From Negativibacillus massiliensis (GTDB taxonomy: Bacteria; Bacillota; Clostridia; Oscillospirales; Ruminococcaceae), in NCBI RefSeq assembly GCF_900148495.1, contig NZ_FTRU01000008.1:1054001-1118000 (forward strand): a DNA stretch of 64,000 nt. The letters are read 5' to 3'. Shown here piece after piece: positions 25,636 through 34,938 of the stretch (positions are counted from its first letter, which is position 1; each line of letters begins with the position of its first letter). The position numbers and the translations under genes are program-made. The notes under the pieces were generated by a model. That model worked only from the letters and a program-made list of their open reading frames with translations. It was not told the DNA's origin and searched no databases.

Positions 25636-28600
25636 TCAAAACCTCCGAAGTGCTACTGTTTTGACATTTTCGATGATCTTATCAATGGTGTCAAAAGACA
25701 GTTTTAATCCTTGTTCTTTCTCGTAGTCATAAAAAAGGTCATCAATATCCTGCGAGATTCGGTCGTGGATTGTTTTGTTGTTGGTCCAATCCACTTGACT
25801 GTGGTTGGCCACAATTTTGGTAATCTCTTCCGCAATCTTTGCAGCAAAATCAGGAGAAACTTCCGCTTCTTTTGCTTCGTCGAATACTGCTGACAGAACA
25901 CCGTAAAATGCTTGGGCATGGACATTATTCTTAATGCATTCTGGATAGGTCACGGTGCTTTTCCCGGCGTGATAGTCTTCCATTATGGTACGCATCTTTG
26001 CCAGATATTCAGCCTCAGAGATCACCTTTTCCTTGTACTGCTCCAATGCGTCCTTGATCCGCTTGGAGAAACTGTCGTAATAGGCGGGATTCTCCTGATA
26101 CTTTTCGCTGATGCTGCGGGTCAACTTGCTGGTAATAGCGTCCGCCTTTGCACGGAGCGAACCCAGCTCCTCCAATTCTCGTTCAAAGTCGTCTTTATTC
26201 AGAATGTCTATGGGGCTGGTGATCTGTTTCAGACCAGCTACCGAGAGGTGTGTATCCAGAAGATTTTGCATCAGCGGCTCATATTCCCGATTATCAATGG
26301 CATCGCAGTAACGAATTTTCACGCTGCGGCGTACCTTGGAGAAAAAGATAAAAGTGTTTTGATACTGCTTCAGTTCATCTTTCGGAACAACTGTATACGC
26401 CTGTTCCGCATTCAGTACCATATTCAACGCTTTACCAAAAGCACAGAGGAAATTATAAAAGTTTTCCCGCTTCTTATCGTCAGCAAGAAACACTTCAACT
26501 TCTTCAGTATCGCGTGGATTTTTCAAATCTGCAAACAGTTCCGTCAACCGGGTATATACTTCCCGCAGGCTAGCCACAGACAACATAACATCCACCACAA
26601 CACCTTTCAGATCTCCGCTGTCAAAGTTCTCCAGCCCGGCGCCGCTGTACAAATCCATAGCTGTATCCAGCTTTTCAATCAGTCCACGATAGTCCACAAT
26701 CAGGCCGTAATCCTTGCCCTCATACAAACGGTTGGTACGAGCAATAGCTTGAAGCAAAGCGTGTTCTTTCAACTCTTTGTCTATGTAGAGCACCTGGCAG
26801 ATGGGGGCATCAAAACCGGTAAGCAGCTTACTGCACACGATAAGAATATCAATGTCCCCTGCGCAGAACTGATTCTTCATTGCCTCTTCATAGGCATCTG
26901 CGTTACCGTAGCGATCCATCATTTTATTCCAGTAGGCAATGACCTTATCGTCAGTACCTTCATCTACATCGTCTACGCTTTCCCGGAGATCAGGCGGTGA
27001 GATCACCACGACACAGTTCAAATCCCCAAACTGCTCAAAACACTCCAGATAACGAATCGCATCCCGCTTATAGTTGGTGGCCAGCATAGCCTTAAATCCG
27101 GTATCTTTGTACCCTTCACTGAAGTGCTCATTGATGTCCAGAGCGATCCGCTTGATACGGGCATCGGTGGATGTCAGGCGGCGAATGCTGCTCCACTTCC
27201 GTGAAAGGTCATTCCGCTGAGCTTCCGTGAGTCGTTTGGTAGTCTGTTTGAACCAGAGGTCAATATTTGCCTCGTCCACATTCTGTTCCACAAAACGGCC
27301 TTCATAAATGAGCGGCACAATGGCTCCATCCTCCACGCCATCCTTTATAGTATATTTATGGATCAGTTTTCCGAACTTTGCCATGGTGTTCTTCTCTTTT
27401 TTCATCAAAGGTGTTCCGGTAAAGCCGATGTAGCAAGCATTGGGGAACACCGCCCTCATTTTAGTGGCCAACAGGCTATAGTTGGAGCGGTGGCTTTCAT
27501 CCACCAGCAGAAACACATCCCGTGAAAAATTCTTGTGCTCCATTTTTTCAGCGGTGTTGAACTTATTGATGATGGTCGTGACCACATCCGCCTTGCCGCT
27601 ATTCAGCAGTTCCACCAGATTCCGGCCACTGGTGGCTCTGGCCGGATTGAGACGGGTATGAGCAAAGGTGGCAGCAATCTGGCGATCCAGTTCCTTGCGG
27701 TCCGTGACAACGACTACTTTCGGGTTACAGTCGGACAGTTCCATTAAAATATACTTTGCCAGCATAACCATGGTCAGGCTCTTGCCGCTGCCCTGGGTGT
27801 GCCAAATGACACCGCTTTGACGGTTGCCCTTTTCATCCTGCTGTTGGATGGTCTTGATAATCTCTTTGATGGCAAAATACTGCTGATACCGGCAAATCTT
27901 CTTTACATTGGCATCAAAGAGCACAAAGTATCGGATCAGCTCGATGACCCGTTCTTTGCTGAACAGAGAAATCAAATTCTGATCCTGCTCAGTGGGGGTG
28001 CGGTCAGTCACATATTGAGCCAGTGCAGCTTCCAGAAAAGCGGTGTCCTGTTCCTTCCACACATTCCAGAATTTTTTAGGCGTACCGGTGGTGGCATACT
28101 TCACGGCGTTTTTATTGGTCGCCATCACAATCTGGGCAAACTTGTAGAGCTGCGGAATGTACTCCTTTTGTTGGTTGCGGATGTTCTGCTCCACGCCCTG
28201 TTCTACGCTGATCTGAGGCGTTTTACACTCAATGACGGCGAAGGGAATACCGTTGATAAACAGCACGATATCCGGCCGGGCATTGTGAAGCTTGTCCCGG
28301 CTGTCTACCGCAAATTCTTCGGTGACATGAAACAGGTTATTCTCTGGATGCTCCCAGTCAATGTATTTCAGGTTGAAACTGAGAGTTTTACCCTCTCCTA
28401 CAATCTCTGGATAGCTTTTGCCCAGCAGCAGGGCATCATAGATTTTTTCACTGGTGCGCACCAAGCCGTCGGTGAGGGGCTCATCCAGTTCCTCCATAGC
28501 TCGCTCGATGTTGGCAGAGGAAAACTCGTTTTCCGCACCGGCGAAGGTATAGCGGTTAAGCCGCCGCAACTGGCCTCGAAGAATGTCTTTCAGCAGCACA

Positions 28601-28725
28601 TGGTACCGGCTGCCCCGCTGCGCCTCGCAGTCCTCTGGGGAAATATAGGTATAACCCATGGATCGCAGCAGATCAATGGCCGGCTGCTGGCTAATATTCT
28701 TTTCTAAGTACAGAAATTTGTCCAT
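25636..28725 (-). CDS. hsdR: Type I restriction enzyme R subunit
   Basis: 1029 residues, the normal size for HsdR. An N-terminal PD-(D/E)xK nuclease is visible as PDIVLF with IECK following about 15 residues later (about residues 150-175). Then comes a superfamily-2 translocase: Walker A HTQGSGKSLT, DEAH-like LLVDESHRS, motif III GFTGTPL, and motif VI AIARTNR. It cuts DNA after ATP-driven translocation when bound to the S2M2 complex. It is on the same strand as hsdM and hsdS with one small membrane gene between. GC content is visibly higher (about 48 percent) than in the flanking AT-rich genes, consistent with separate acquisition. Confidence 0.97.
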   Translation of the reverse strand: MDKFLYLEKNISQQPAIDLLRSMGYTYISPEDCEAQRGSRYHVLLKDILRGQLRRLNRYTFAGAENEFSSANIERAMEELDEPLTDGLVRTSEKIYDALLLGKSYPEIVGEGKTLSFNLKYIDWEHPENNLFHVTEEFAVDSRDKLHNARPDIVLFINGIPFAVIECKTPQISVEQGVEQNIRNQQKEYIPQLYKFAQIVMATNKNAVKYATTGTPKKFWNVWKEQDTAFLEAALAQYVTDRTPTEQDQNLISLFSKERVIELIRYFVLFDANVKKICRYQQYFAIKEIIKTIQQQDEKGNRQSGVIWHTQGSGKSLTMVMLAKYILMELSDCNPKVVVVTDRKELDRQIAATFAHTRLNPARATSGRNLVELLNSGKADVVTTIINKFNTAEKMEHKNFSRDVFLLVDESHRSNYSLLATKMRAVFPNACYIGFTGTPLMKKEKNTMAKFGKLIHKYTIKDGVEDGAIVPLIYEGRFVEQNVDEANIDLWFKQTTKRLTEAQRNDLSRKWSSIRRLTSTDARIKRIALDINEHFSEGYKDTGFKAMLATNYKRDAIRYLECFEQFGDLNCVVVISPPDLRESVDDVDEGTDDKVIAYWNKMMDRYGNADAYEEAMKNQFCAGDIDILIVCSKLLTGFDAPICQVLYIDKELKEHALLQAIARTNRLYEGKDYGLIVDYRGLIEKLDTAMDLYSGAGLENFDSGDLKGVVVDVMLSVASLREVYTRLTELFADLKNPRDTEEVEVFLADDKKRENFYNFLCAFGKALNMVLNAEQAYTVVPKDELKQYQNTFIFFSKVRRSVKIRYCDAIDNREYEPLMQNLLDTHLSVAGLKQITSPIDILNKDDFERELEELGSLRAKADAITSKLTRSISEKYQENPAYYDSFSKRIKDALEQYKEKVISEAEYLAKMRTIMEDYHAGKSTVTYPECIKNNVHAQAFYGVLSAVFDEAKEAEVSPDFAAKIAEEITKIVANHSQVDWTNNKTIHDRISQDIDDLFYDYEKEQGLKLSFDTIDKIIENVKTVALRRF

Positions 28726-28747
28726 GGTTTACATCCTTTCATACAAC

Positions 28748-29227
28748 TTATATCTTCTGTGGCTTTTCAGATGAAAGTTCCCAATTCCCATTTTTTAATT
28801 CTGCTCGTCCAGAAACTTTCCATTTGCGCTGAGTTGCATCTTCAAAATATAATGTAAATGACGCATAATCCATTTGATTAATTGATGGTAGGTTGATATA
28901 GTAATATGCATCAGGGAATTGTGCTGCAGGCGGCAGGCGATAAGGTGAAATAACCCGCTCTACACCATTAAACACGTATCTTTCAAGAGATAAAGGCATG
29001 GCACTAATATTTCGTACTTGTATCCGTGATGCAATTATTTTTGAAGAAACATCTTTATCTACTATATACTCTACGCGGAGAAAAACATCAACGCCATCTT
29101 GAATTGAAAGCATCCTTTTATTAATCCTATTTTGAATAATACCAATATAAAGTGCTGCAATTAAAGCACCTAAAGAAAGCACACTTGAAATAATATCTGC
29201 CAATGTCATTGTCATATTAATATTCAT
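28748..29227 (-). CDS. Membrane-anchored hypothetical protein inside the hsd operon
   Basis: 159 residues. One N-terminal hydrophobic helix (about residues 9-30, IISSVLSLGALIAALYIGII) is followed by a basic turn and a beta-rich domain of about 120 residues with an RLPPAAQFPDAYYYINLP loop. Its start overlaps the hsdS stop by 4 nt and it ends 22 nt before hsdR, so it is part of the operon. It is not recognised. An orientation with the soluble domain inside the cell is likely because the segment after the helix starts with basic residues (NRINKR). It may tether or modulate the restriction complex; this is a guess. Confidence 0.7.
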   Translation of the reverse strand: MNINMTMTLADIISSVLSLGALIAALYIGIIQNRINKRMLSIQDGVDVFLRVEYIVDKDVSSKIIASRIQVRNISAMPLSLERYVFNGVERVISPYRLPPAAQFPDAYYYINLPSINQMDYASFTLYFEDATQRKWKVSGRAELKNGNWELSSEKPQKI

Positions 29228-30498
29228 ACGTTCACCCTCACAATACCCGTCAGCAACAGCTGCATCAGGGCTTTTTTCTTTTGCTTTTCCTGTTCGATGT
29301 CCTGCTGGAGTAGCTCGATTTCACGATCAGCGGCAGAAAGCACTTTGGCAATATAATTTTGCTCCTCTTTTGTCGGCAGTGGGATAGGCATATCAAAGAA
29401 ATCGCCATCTGAAATACTTATTCTATCATGCCGTGCTCCGTAATTCGCAACTCCCTTCACATATTTGTACCAGCAAGATGATTGAAAGTAATATTTCAGA
29501 AAATCCTGACTAATCTGTGGCGAGGAAATAGTGAACACTGTGTAGAGTGGAGACATAATGCCCGTCTCACCAGTTTCATTCACATTAATTGGGCCACATG
29601 GTGCGGTGACTGAAATTCGAGGATTGTAAACAAATGCACCTGGAATAACAATATAGTACCCATCAATTCGTTCCTCATTAGCTATTTCTTTATCAAATTC
29701 TTGATCTTGAGATACAATTCCATGTTGAGCGCTGTTAGATAGAACGAGACGATATTGAAAACCATCGTTTTTCTTTTTTTGTTTCTCTGTTAACTTTTTT
29801 AATGGTTTTATCTTCCATTCTTCACTAAATTCTAGAAGGCGCTTTTTACCGGTTAAAAGCTGCTGCATGAGATACTTTTTCTGTCGCTGCTTCTGGGCAA
29901 GACGCTTTTCTTTCAGTTCAATTATTTTGTTCTGGGTAGTGAGGATGGCGGCAATCTTGGCACGCTCATTTATAGATGGCAACGGCAACACAAACTCTAA
30001 AAATTGAGAGAAATGGACACGCTGCTTCTCAACCAATGATCCCGTGGAGACCCTATTGTAGTAAGTGATCATAGGGCCACAGGTTAGAAAGCTATCCATA
30101 AACGGCAAGTCACTTTCATGTACCGTTGTAAAAATATCGTAGTACCCCGAAACGGCAACCGGCATATTCCCCTTATGCCTGGCAACCGCACCAAAACGAA
30201 GGTTCATCGGGTTGTAAGCATAATCGTTCGGCCGTACAATCTTATACGAGTCCTCTTTTTTGACAAGATGGCTTCTTTCATATCGTTCTGTTTTCGGGGT
30301 AATCCCATCTTCTATTGTAAGACTGTACAAAGGATACTTATCTAAATCGTCTGTATAATCACTGGTACTGGTAAAAAGAGTGGAAAATGAGGTCTCATTC
30401 CATTCTTCAGGTACAATTCCCAGCTTTTCTTTTTTATACCCCTCCGGCACCTTGCCCTGGCGGATTTGCTCAACTCTCTCTTTTATATCTTGCCTCAT
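29224..30498 (-). CDS. hsdS: Type I restriction enzyme specificity subunit
   Basis: 424 residues with the usual two target-recognition domains (about residues 15-185 and 225-400), each followed by a conserved helix region: LPLPSINERAKIAAIL in the first half and IPLPTKEEQNYIAKVL in the second, then coiled-coil KEKRLAQKQRQKKYLMQ and EQEKQKKKALMQ. Together the domains set the bipartite DNA target. The start overlaps the upstream membrane gene (ATGA type). A separate half-length S-like gene heads the same operon, so the complex may exist with more than one specificity subunit. Confidence 0.95.
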   Translation of the reverse strand: MRQDIKERVEQIRQGKVPEGYKKEKLGIVPEEWNETSFSTLFTSTSDYTDDLDKYPLYSLTIEDGITPKTERYERSHLVKKEDSYKIVRPNDYAYNPMNLRFGAVARHKGNMPVAVSGYYDIFTTVHESDLPFMDSFLTCGPMITYYNRVSTGSLVEKQRVHFSQFLEFVLPLPSINERAKIAAILTTQNKIIELKEKRLAQKQRQKKYLMQQLLTGKKRLLEFSEEWKIKPLKKLTEKQKKKNDGFQYRLVLSNSAQHGIVSQDQEFDKEIANEERIDGYYIVIPGAFVYNPRISVTAPCGPINVNETGETGIMSPLYTVFTISSPQISQDFLKYYFQSSCWYKYVKGVANYGARHDRISISDGDFFDMPIPLPTKEEQNYIAKVLSAADREIELLQQDIEQEKQKKKALMQLLLTGIVRVNV

Positions 30499-31138
30499 TT
30501 CTTCATCTCTTTCATAGTTTTCTTCATATCATTTATAAAGAATGCCAGCAGTTTTCCTTGTTTCACTCTTCTGAGCCCCAAATCATGACGCATTTCGTTC
30601 ATGATGTCTTCCATTAAAAGTAGGTTCTTTTTAGCTGATTCTGGATCAGTTCCATTTTCTCGAAACTTTACCCATTTGTTTACAACCCGATGTGAACCCC
30701 ACAATGTGAGCTGTTTTGAAAATTTAGAAATATCTGCAATCATTTCTTCTTGTGTGTAGCTTTTTTTATTTTTAATAGTCCCTTGTACCTTATAGATCAT
30801 ATCAACAAATTCTCCATAAGGGATCTCACGTTTTTGAGCAAGATAATTTTGGCGGTTCTTTCTATACTCAATAAACTTTGCCACTATGGAACTGATCACA
30901 ACACCAACAATCGACACCATGCCAGTAATAAGCGCAACTATTACCACCGCATCCAACTTACTCACAGTTGTCAGCAACCAATTCAGAAAATCTTTGACTT
31001 GATTTCCTATATACTGGAGTATCCATACTGCTGTCGCCAGAAGAATTAAAAGAAGGATAAGGCCTAAAAAAAATTTAATGTTGGATGTCTTTCAGAAAAA
31101 CTGCGCTTAACAGAAGGTGTTTCTGTATTTTCCTGCAT
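30495..31138 (-). pseudogene. Two-helix membrane protein split at a T8 tract
   Basis: A strong ribosome site (AAGGAGG, 7 nt) precedes ATG 31138. The frame MQENTETPSVKRSFSERH continues to a run of eight T (about 31064-31071) and stops there at TAG. In the -1 frame the sequence continues at once as LGLILLLILLATAVWIL and runs 190 codons to a stop at 30495, overlapping hsdS. One extra T (T9) would restore a protein of about 213 residues with two membrane helices and a helical C-terminal domain. So the gene is off by one base in a homopolymer: phase variation, slippage-dependent expression, or a plain mutation. A downstream TTG at 30977 could give a shorter 160-residue form. The family is not recognised. 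Confidence 0.7.
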
Positions 31139-31308
31139 GTATATTCCTCCTTCATTATATCACATGTATCAAAGTTTCAGCTGCTTCACATCTGCGGTCA
31201 ACTAGTCCATATCATCCGCCGTTTCCAGCGCCCGGCGGTGGGCGCAGTATAGATTTCATTTGACCTCATAAGTAAACATGATAAGTTTCGTTTATTTAAG
31301 CGCCCTGT

Positions 31309-32844
31309 TCAAAGCCCAAGTTCCTCTAAATACTTCTTCATCTGTACCTGCACTTGGGCCAGTTCTGCCTCGATATCAGCAATGTTTCGCTGCACCTCGT
31401 CGATATCTACCAGTTCTTCTTCCTCGAAGGTATCCACATACCGAGGAATATTCAGGTTGAAGTCGTTCTCCTTGACCTCATCGAAGGAGGCCACATAACT
31501 GTATTTATCCTCGTTATGCCGCGCTTGATAGGCGTTGACAATACGTTGAATGTCGCTGCCCCGCAGGATATTTTGGTTTTTGCCCTTCTCAAAGTTCCCG
31601 TCACCAGAAGCGTCGATAAACAGAACATCCCGGCAGGTGCGGTTCTTTTTGAATACCAGGATACAGGCAGGGATACCAGTGCCGTAGAACAGATTAGCGG
31701 GTAATCCAATGACTGCATCCAGCAAGTTCATCTCCACCAGCTGACGGCGGATTTTCCCCTCGCTGGCCCCACGGAACAGGACACCATGGGGAAGTACCAC
31801 CGCCATGCGGCCATTCTCGGCATCCAAACTGGAGAGCATGTGCAGTACAAAGGCATAGTCGCCTTTGGAAGCGGGAGGCACACCCCAATCAAAACGGTGG
31901 TATTGATCCAGTTCAGCAGACATTTTTTTCTTTCCCTTGCTGTCTGCTTCAGCTTCCGAGAGAAACCCGCTGTCCCACTTGTCCAGACTGAACGGCGGAT
32001 TTGCCACCACAACCTGGAACTTCATCAAATTATCATCCTCAACATTCTGAGGATTGGAGAGAGTATCACCCTGCCAGATTCGAGCGTCATCCACACCGTG
32101 CAGGAACATATTCATGGTACAGAGAGCCCATGTTTGTGCGTTGAGTTCCTGTCCATAAATGGCCACCTTTCCACTGGGCACCTTCTTATAGGCTTTCAGC
32201 AGTAAACCACCGCTGCCGCAGGTGGGGTCGTAGATTCGGTCGTTCTCTTTAGGCTGAACTAGAGAGGCTACTAGCTCAGAGACCTGGCTAGGGGTAAAAA
32301 ACTCCCCACCCTTCTTTCCAGCATCAGAGGCGAACATGGCGATCATGTACTCGTAAGCATCTCCGATAATATCGGCGGAGCCCAGTTGACTAGGACGAAG
32401 ATCCAGACAGTTGAAATCCTCCAGCAAATTCCGGAGTGTGGCATTTTTTTCTTTGGGCTCACCAAAATCAACCTGAGAGTTGAAATCGATAGCCCGGAAT
32501 ACGTTGCGCAACTTTCCGCTGTTGTGTTCCTCGATATGGTTCAACGCTACATTAATCTTCTGGCCGATTTCCGCATCATTCCTATTGGCATAAAGATAAT
32601 CAAAGGTAGACTGCTCGTCCATCGCAAAACGCTCACGACTCATGGCACGCTCTACCCGGCGCATATCGTCATCATACTGCTTAACATACTCCTCACGCTT
32701 CTCTTTGGAAACATCGCTGAGGTACTTCACAAACAGCATAGAGAGAATATAATCCTTATATCGGGAACTGTCGATTTTGCCGCGGAAACTATCACAGGCA
32801 TTCCACAGGACTTGCTCAATATCTTTTCTGGTTGTCATTTTCAT
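31309..32844 (-). CDS. hsdM: Type I restriction-modification DNA methyltransferase subunit
   Basis: About 511 residues. It has an N-terminal helical HsdM domain and an N6-adenine methyltransferase domain with the SAM-binding motif PTCGSGGLLL and the catalytic NPPF (VVANPPFSL). The start is set at ATG 32844, which forms an ATGA overlap with the stop of the half-length S gene; a second ATG lies 6 nt later. It methylates adenine at the target chosen by HsdS. Like hsdR it is richer in GC than the nearby small genes. The C-terminal coiled coil ends at 31309, after which 170 bases with a GC-rich patch separate it from the membrane gene. Confidence 0.97.
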   Translation of the reverse strand: MKMTTRKDIEQVLWNACDSFRGKIDSSRYKDYILSMLFVKYLSDVSKEKREEYVKQYDDDMRRVERAMSRERFAMDEQSTFDYLYANRNDAEIGQKINVALNHIEEHNSGKLRNVFRAIDFNSQVDFGEPKEKNATLRNLLEDFNCLDLRPSQLGSADIIGDAYEYMIAMFASDAGKKGGEFFTPSQVSELVASLVQPKENDRIYDPTCGSGGLLLKAYKKVPSGKVAIYGQELNAQTWALCTMNMFLHGVDDARIWQGDTLSNPQNVEDDNLMKFQVVVANPPFSLDKWDSGFLSEAEADSKGKKKMSAELDQYHRFDWGVPPASKGDYAFVLHMLSSLDAENGRMAVVLPHGVLFRGASEGKIRRQLVEMNLLDAVIGLPANLFYGTGIPACILVFKKNRTCRDVLFIDASGDGNFEKGKNQNILRGSDIQRIVNAYQARHNEDKYSYVASFDEVKENDFNLNIPRYVDTFEEEELVDIDEVQRNIADIEAELAQVQVQMKKYLEELGL

Positions 32845-33425
32845 TTCCCTTTCTTTGCCCTTTTGTACGCTTGATCCAGAAGGCAAGAATATAATTTCTC
32901 TTTTTCTTCCGCCAACTCTTTAAGCAGTTGGCTCTCCTTCCTTGCCAGTAAATTTAACTGTGCGATTTTTTTCTGGCTCTCAGCAGAAAGAAGCGTAAGC
33001 TCAAAGTCTATGAGAAACTTTGCTTTTACTGCACCAAGCATATTGCTAGTCGTATTCTCGTAAATTTTCCGTTTCACTTTTGTGGTATTCAGCAGCCAGA
33101 AAAGATACTCCGGCATTAACTGCTTGTCGTTTATTCGAATCACCACAAAGTTTGAGGATATCACCATTCCCGATGTAAGGTCATCAATCAAAACTGCGGT
33201 ATATGGCGCTGTAAGGCGAACAACAATATCTCCACGTCGGGAAAGATACTCTTCCTTCAACGGCTCTTTGGCCTCATAGATATCTGACTCATTTAGGTTA
33301 ATAATACCCTCCGGCTGGATACAACGCAAATTGATTAAAGGATAGCGATAATCTGTAGGTTCCCTGGATTGCTTCCTTGCCAAAACCAATCCACTGCGAA
33401 CACTCGCAAGCTCCTGCAATTTCAT
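32841..33425 (-). CDS. Half-length S-subunit-like protein (single recognition domain)
   Basis: 194 residues resembling one half of HsdS: an N-terminal MKLQELASVRSGLVLAR with a PLINLRCIQPEG segment, a conserved KFLIDFELTLLSAESQKKIAQL region, and a C-terminal coiled coil KESQLLKELAEEKEK. It has one recognition domain instead of two. It is the first gene of the hsd operon, with GAGGTGAAAGG directly before the ATG, and overlaps hsdM by 4 nt. Half S subunits can dimerise to make a working specificity module; alternatively it could be a regulator of the complex. It is complete in itself and not an obvious fragment. Confidence 0.75.
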   Translation of the reverse strand: MKLQELASVRSGLVLARKQSREPTDYRYPLINLRCIQPEGIINLNESDIYEAKEPLKEEYLSRRGDIVVRLTAPYTAVLIDDLTSGMVISSNFVVIRINDKQLMPEYLFWLLNTTKVKRKIYENTTSNMLGAVKAKFLIDFELTLLSAESQKKIAQLNLLARKESQLLKELAEEKEKLYSCLLDQAYKRAKKGK

Positions 33426-33498
33426 CCTTTCACCTCATTTGTCATGTGTCACAAATAACAGATGTTTTCTAAAAAAATTACTCTTCTAAGCTACTCTC

Positions 33499-33527
33499 AT
33501 TATATGTTAGCCAGTCGAATTTGTCAA
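33499..33527 (-). promoter_or_regulatory. Promoter of the hsd operon
   Basis: A near-perfect sigma-A promoter on the minus strand, TTGACA-17 nt-TATAAT. Between it and the first gene lies an imperfect palindrome ATTTGT...ACAAAT (about 33437-33458) that could be an operator. Confidence 0.85.
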
Positions 33528-33584
33528 TAATAAAAACGTCATGTTTCAAAAATAACATTTTTTTAATAGCTTAACTTCTATAAT

Positions 33585-33814
33585 TCATACAACTGACATT
33601 TTTAAATAGTTGGCGATATCACCGTTTAAGATTAGTTCTGCATAGGATAGCAGATCATCGTAAATCAGTCAGTCAAGTTCCGACCACTGGTATAACTGTT
33701 CGCCACCTCATTTTCTACGGCAATGCAGTCGATTGAGCGCAGGATTCCACCTTCCATGCGTAGCTCCACACAGGTGATGCCCATGTTAAATTCACAGAAC
33801 ACAATCTTTCTCAT
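33585..33814 (-). pseudogene. DUF6061-like small protein gene, frameshifted and with a nonsense codon
   Basis: After GGAGG and ATG 33814 the frame reads MRKIVFCEFNMGITCVELRM and continues through SIDCIAVENEVAN, which resembles a small protein family common in Lachnospiraceae (DUF6061). It then drifts into a stop. In the next frame the expected tail continues as a DW-LIYDDLLSYAELILNG-like stretch with TGA where Trp would be, ending at 33585. Two lesions (a frameshift and a TGG to TGA change) make this a pseudogene. The family name is from memory of the motif and is moderately certain. Confidence 0.6.
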
Positions 33815-34193
33815 AGTCGTTACCTCCTAATGCTTAAATTTCGCTTGATTTTCCGCAGCGGCACAAGGGCTGTTTCTCTTAATCACAACTGTGGCAAGCA
33901 GTGTAAACAGGGCCCTGTTTGCTCATTTTCTCAATTTCGCCTCTGGCTCCATTTTCAAAAATTGCTTGTTGAGGCTATCTCCCCAATCCCCAGAACATCA
34001 TCTATTGATGATGGCTATGCTACGAAGAAAATTTCTTTATAGAAAGAGGTTTAATATCTTTTTCCAAAAGACTTTCTAATTTAAATTTACCTCTTACTTG
34101 AATATACTCCAATTGTCTTTCTGTTTAGTTTAAAATATACTGTATCCTTTTTAACACCAATCTGTTTTATTGCTCTACCTATATAAAGACTTG

Positions 34194-34215
34194 TTTTAAA
34201 CCCTCACAATAAACA
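34194..34215 (+). repeat. Short dispersed repeat, copy 1
   Basis: TTTTAAACCCTCACAATAAA plus CA occurs here and, lacking one C, again at 36294-36314. This copy lies just before the transposase remnant, so the pair may be left-over ends of an element. Confidence 0.5.
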
Positions 34216-34228
34216 ACTTGTACTCCGT

Positions 34229-34683
34229 TTGTTCCAGTACACAGCCATCGTAAGTTTACCCGCCTTTGCTTTCTGACTGCCTATCCTAAATAATTCACCT
34301 ATTCTTCTGCCGATTTTCTAAACAAATTGGTCAAATGGTATGCCCGCCGAGACATCCGAGTCGAATGTATCCAGACCGACAATGGCTTTGAATTCACCAA
34401 CCGTTTTTCCAATAGTAAGAAAAATCTGCTTACTCTGTTTGAATCCACTGTCGCTAAACTCGTAATTAGCCACAAGCTCATCCGCCCTTATACACTTCGA
34501 CACAACTGAAAAGTGGAACACAGCCACCGGGAGAATCAGAAGGGTTTTTATTCCTGTCATCATTTTTACCCTATCCATAACTTTACAAAGCAGCTTACTG
34601 TTTACAATCGTTGCTTAAACAACTTTCCTATGAGACCTCTAAATTGGCTTTCTCTTTTAGAGTCCACTGTCCAATATGTTTAA
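34229..34683 (+). mobile_element. Degenerate transposase (integrase-core, IS481-like) remnant
   Basis: The plus strand shows broken pieces of a DDE transposase core: SSADFLNKLVKWYARRDIRV, CIQTDNGFEFTNRFSNSKK, HKLIRPYTLRHN, then a stop where Gly-Lys is expected, and KVEHSHRENQKGFYSCHHFY. The D-N-G-F-E-F and R-P-Y-T-x-R-H-N-x-K-V-E-x-S-H-R-E pattern is that of IS481/IS3-type integrase cores. Several stops and frameshifts show that it is inactive. No clear terminal inverted repeats were found. It sits between the DUF6061-like pseudogene and an orphan membrane gene. Confidence 0.8.
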
Positions 34684-34938
34684 CAAATCTACAAAGCCCC
34701 AAAAAATATTGATACTACCCTAGTTGCGATGCAGATAGATCCCATCCACCGATTTTTGAGTCTGTTATTGCAAAATATATCTCTGGACGCAGAAAAACGG
34801 CATAACCTTTACGGTCACACCGTTTTCTGTCCTTTACAAAGCTAAATAGTATCAAACCTTAATTCTACGGGAGCTTTTCCGCTTTATTGTAATTATACTG
34901 TAAGGTCAGTCTTACGTTTTGCTCGTTTTGTTTCTATC

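Noticed and set aside
25912-28707. Plus-strand open frames of 362 and 302 codons opposite hsdR.
   Set aside because: They lie wholly antisense to a clear R subunit and show no motif or ribosome site.
31139-31308. GC-rich patch after hsdM that reads CAHRRALETADDMD in one frame.
   Set aside because: Looks like a tiny protein remnant but is only about 26 codons with a stop inside; too little to name.
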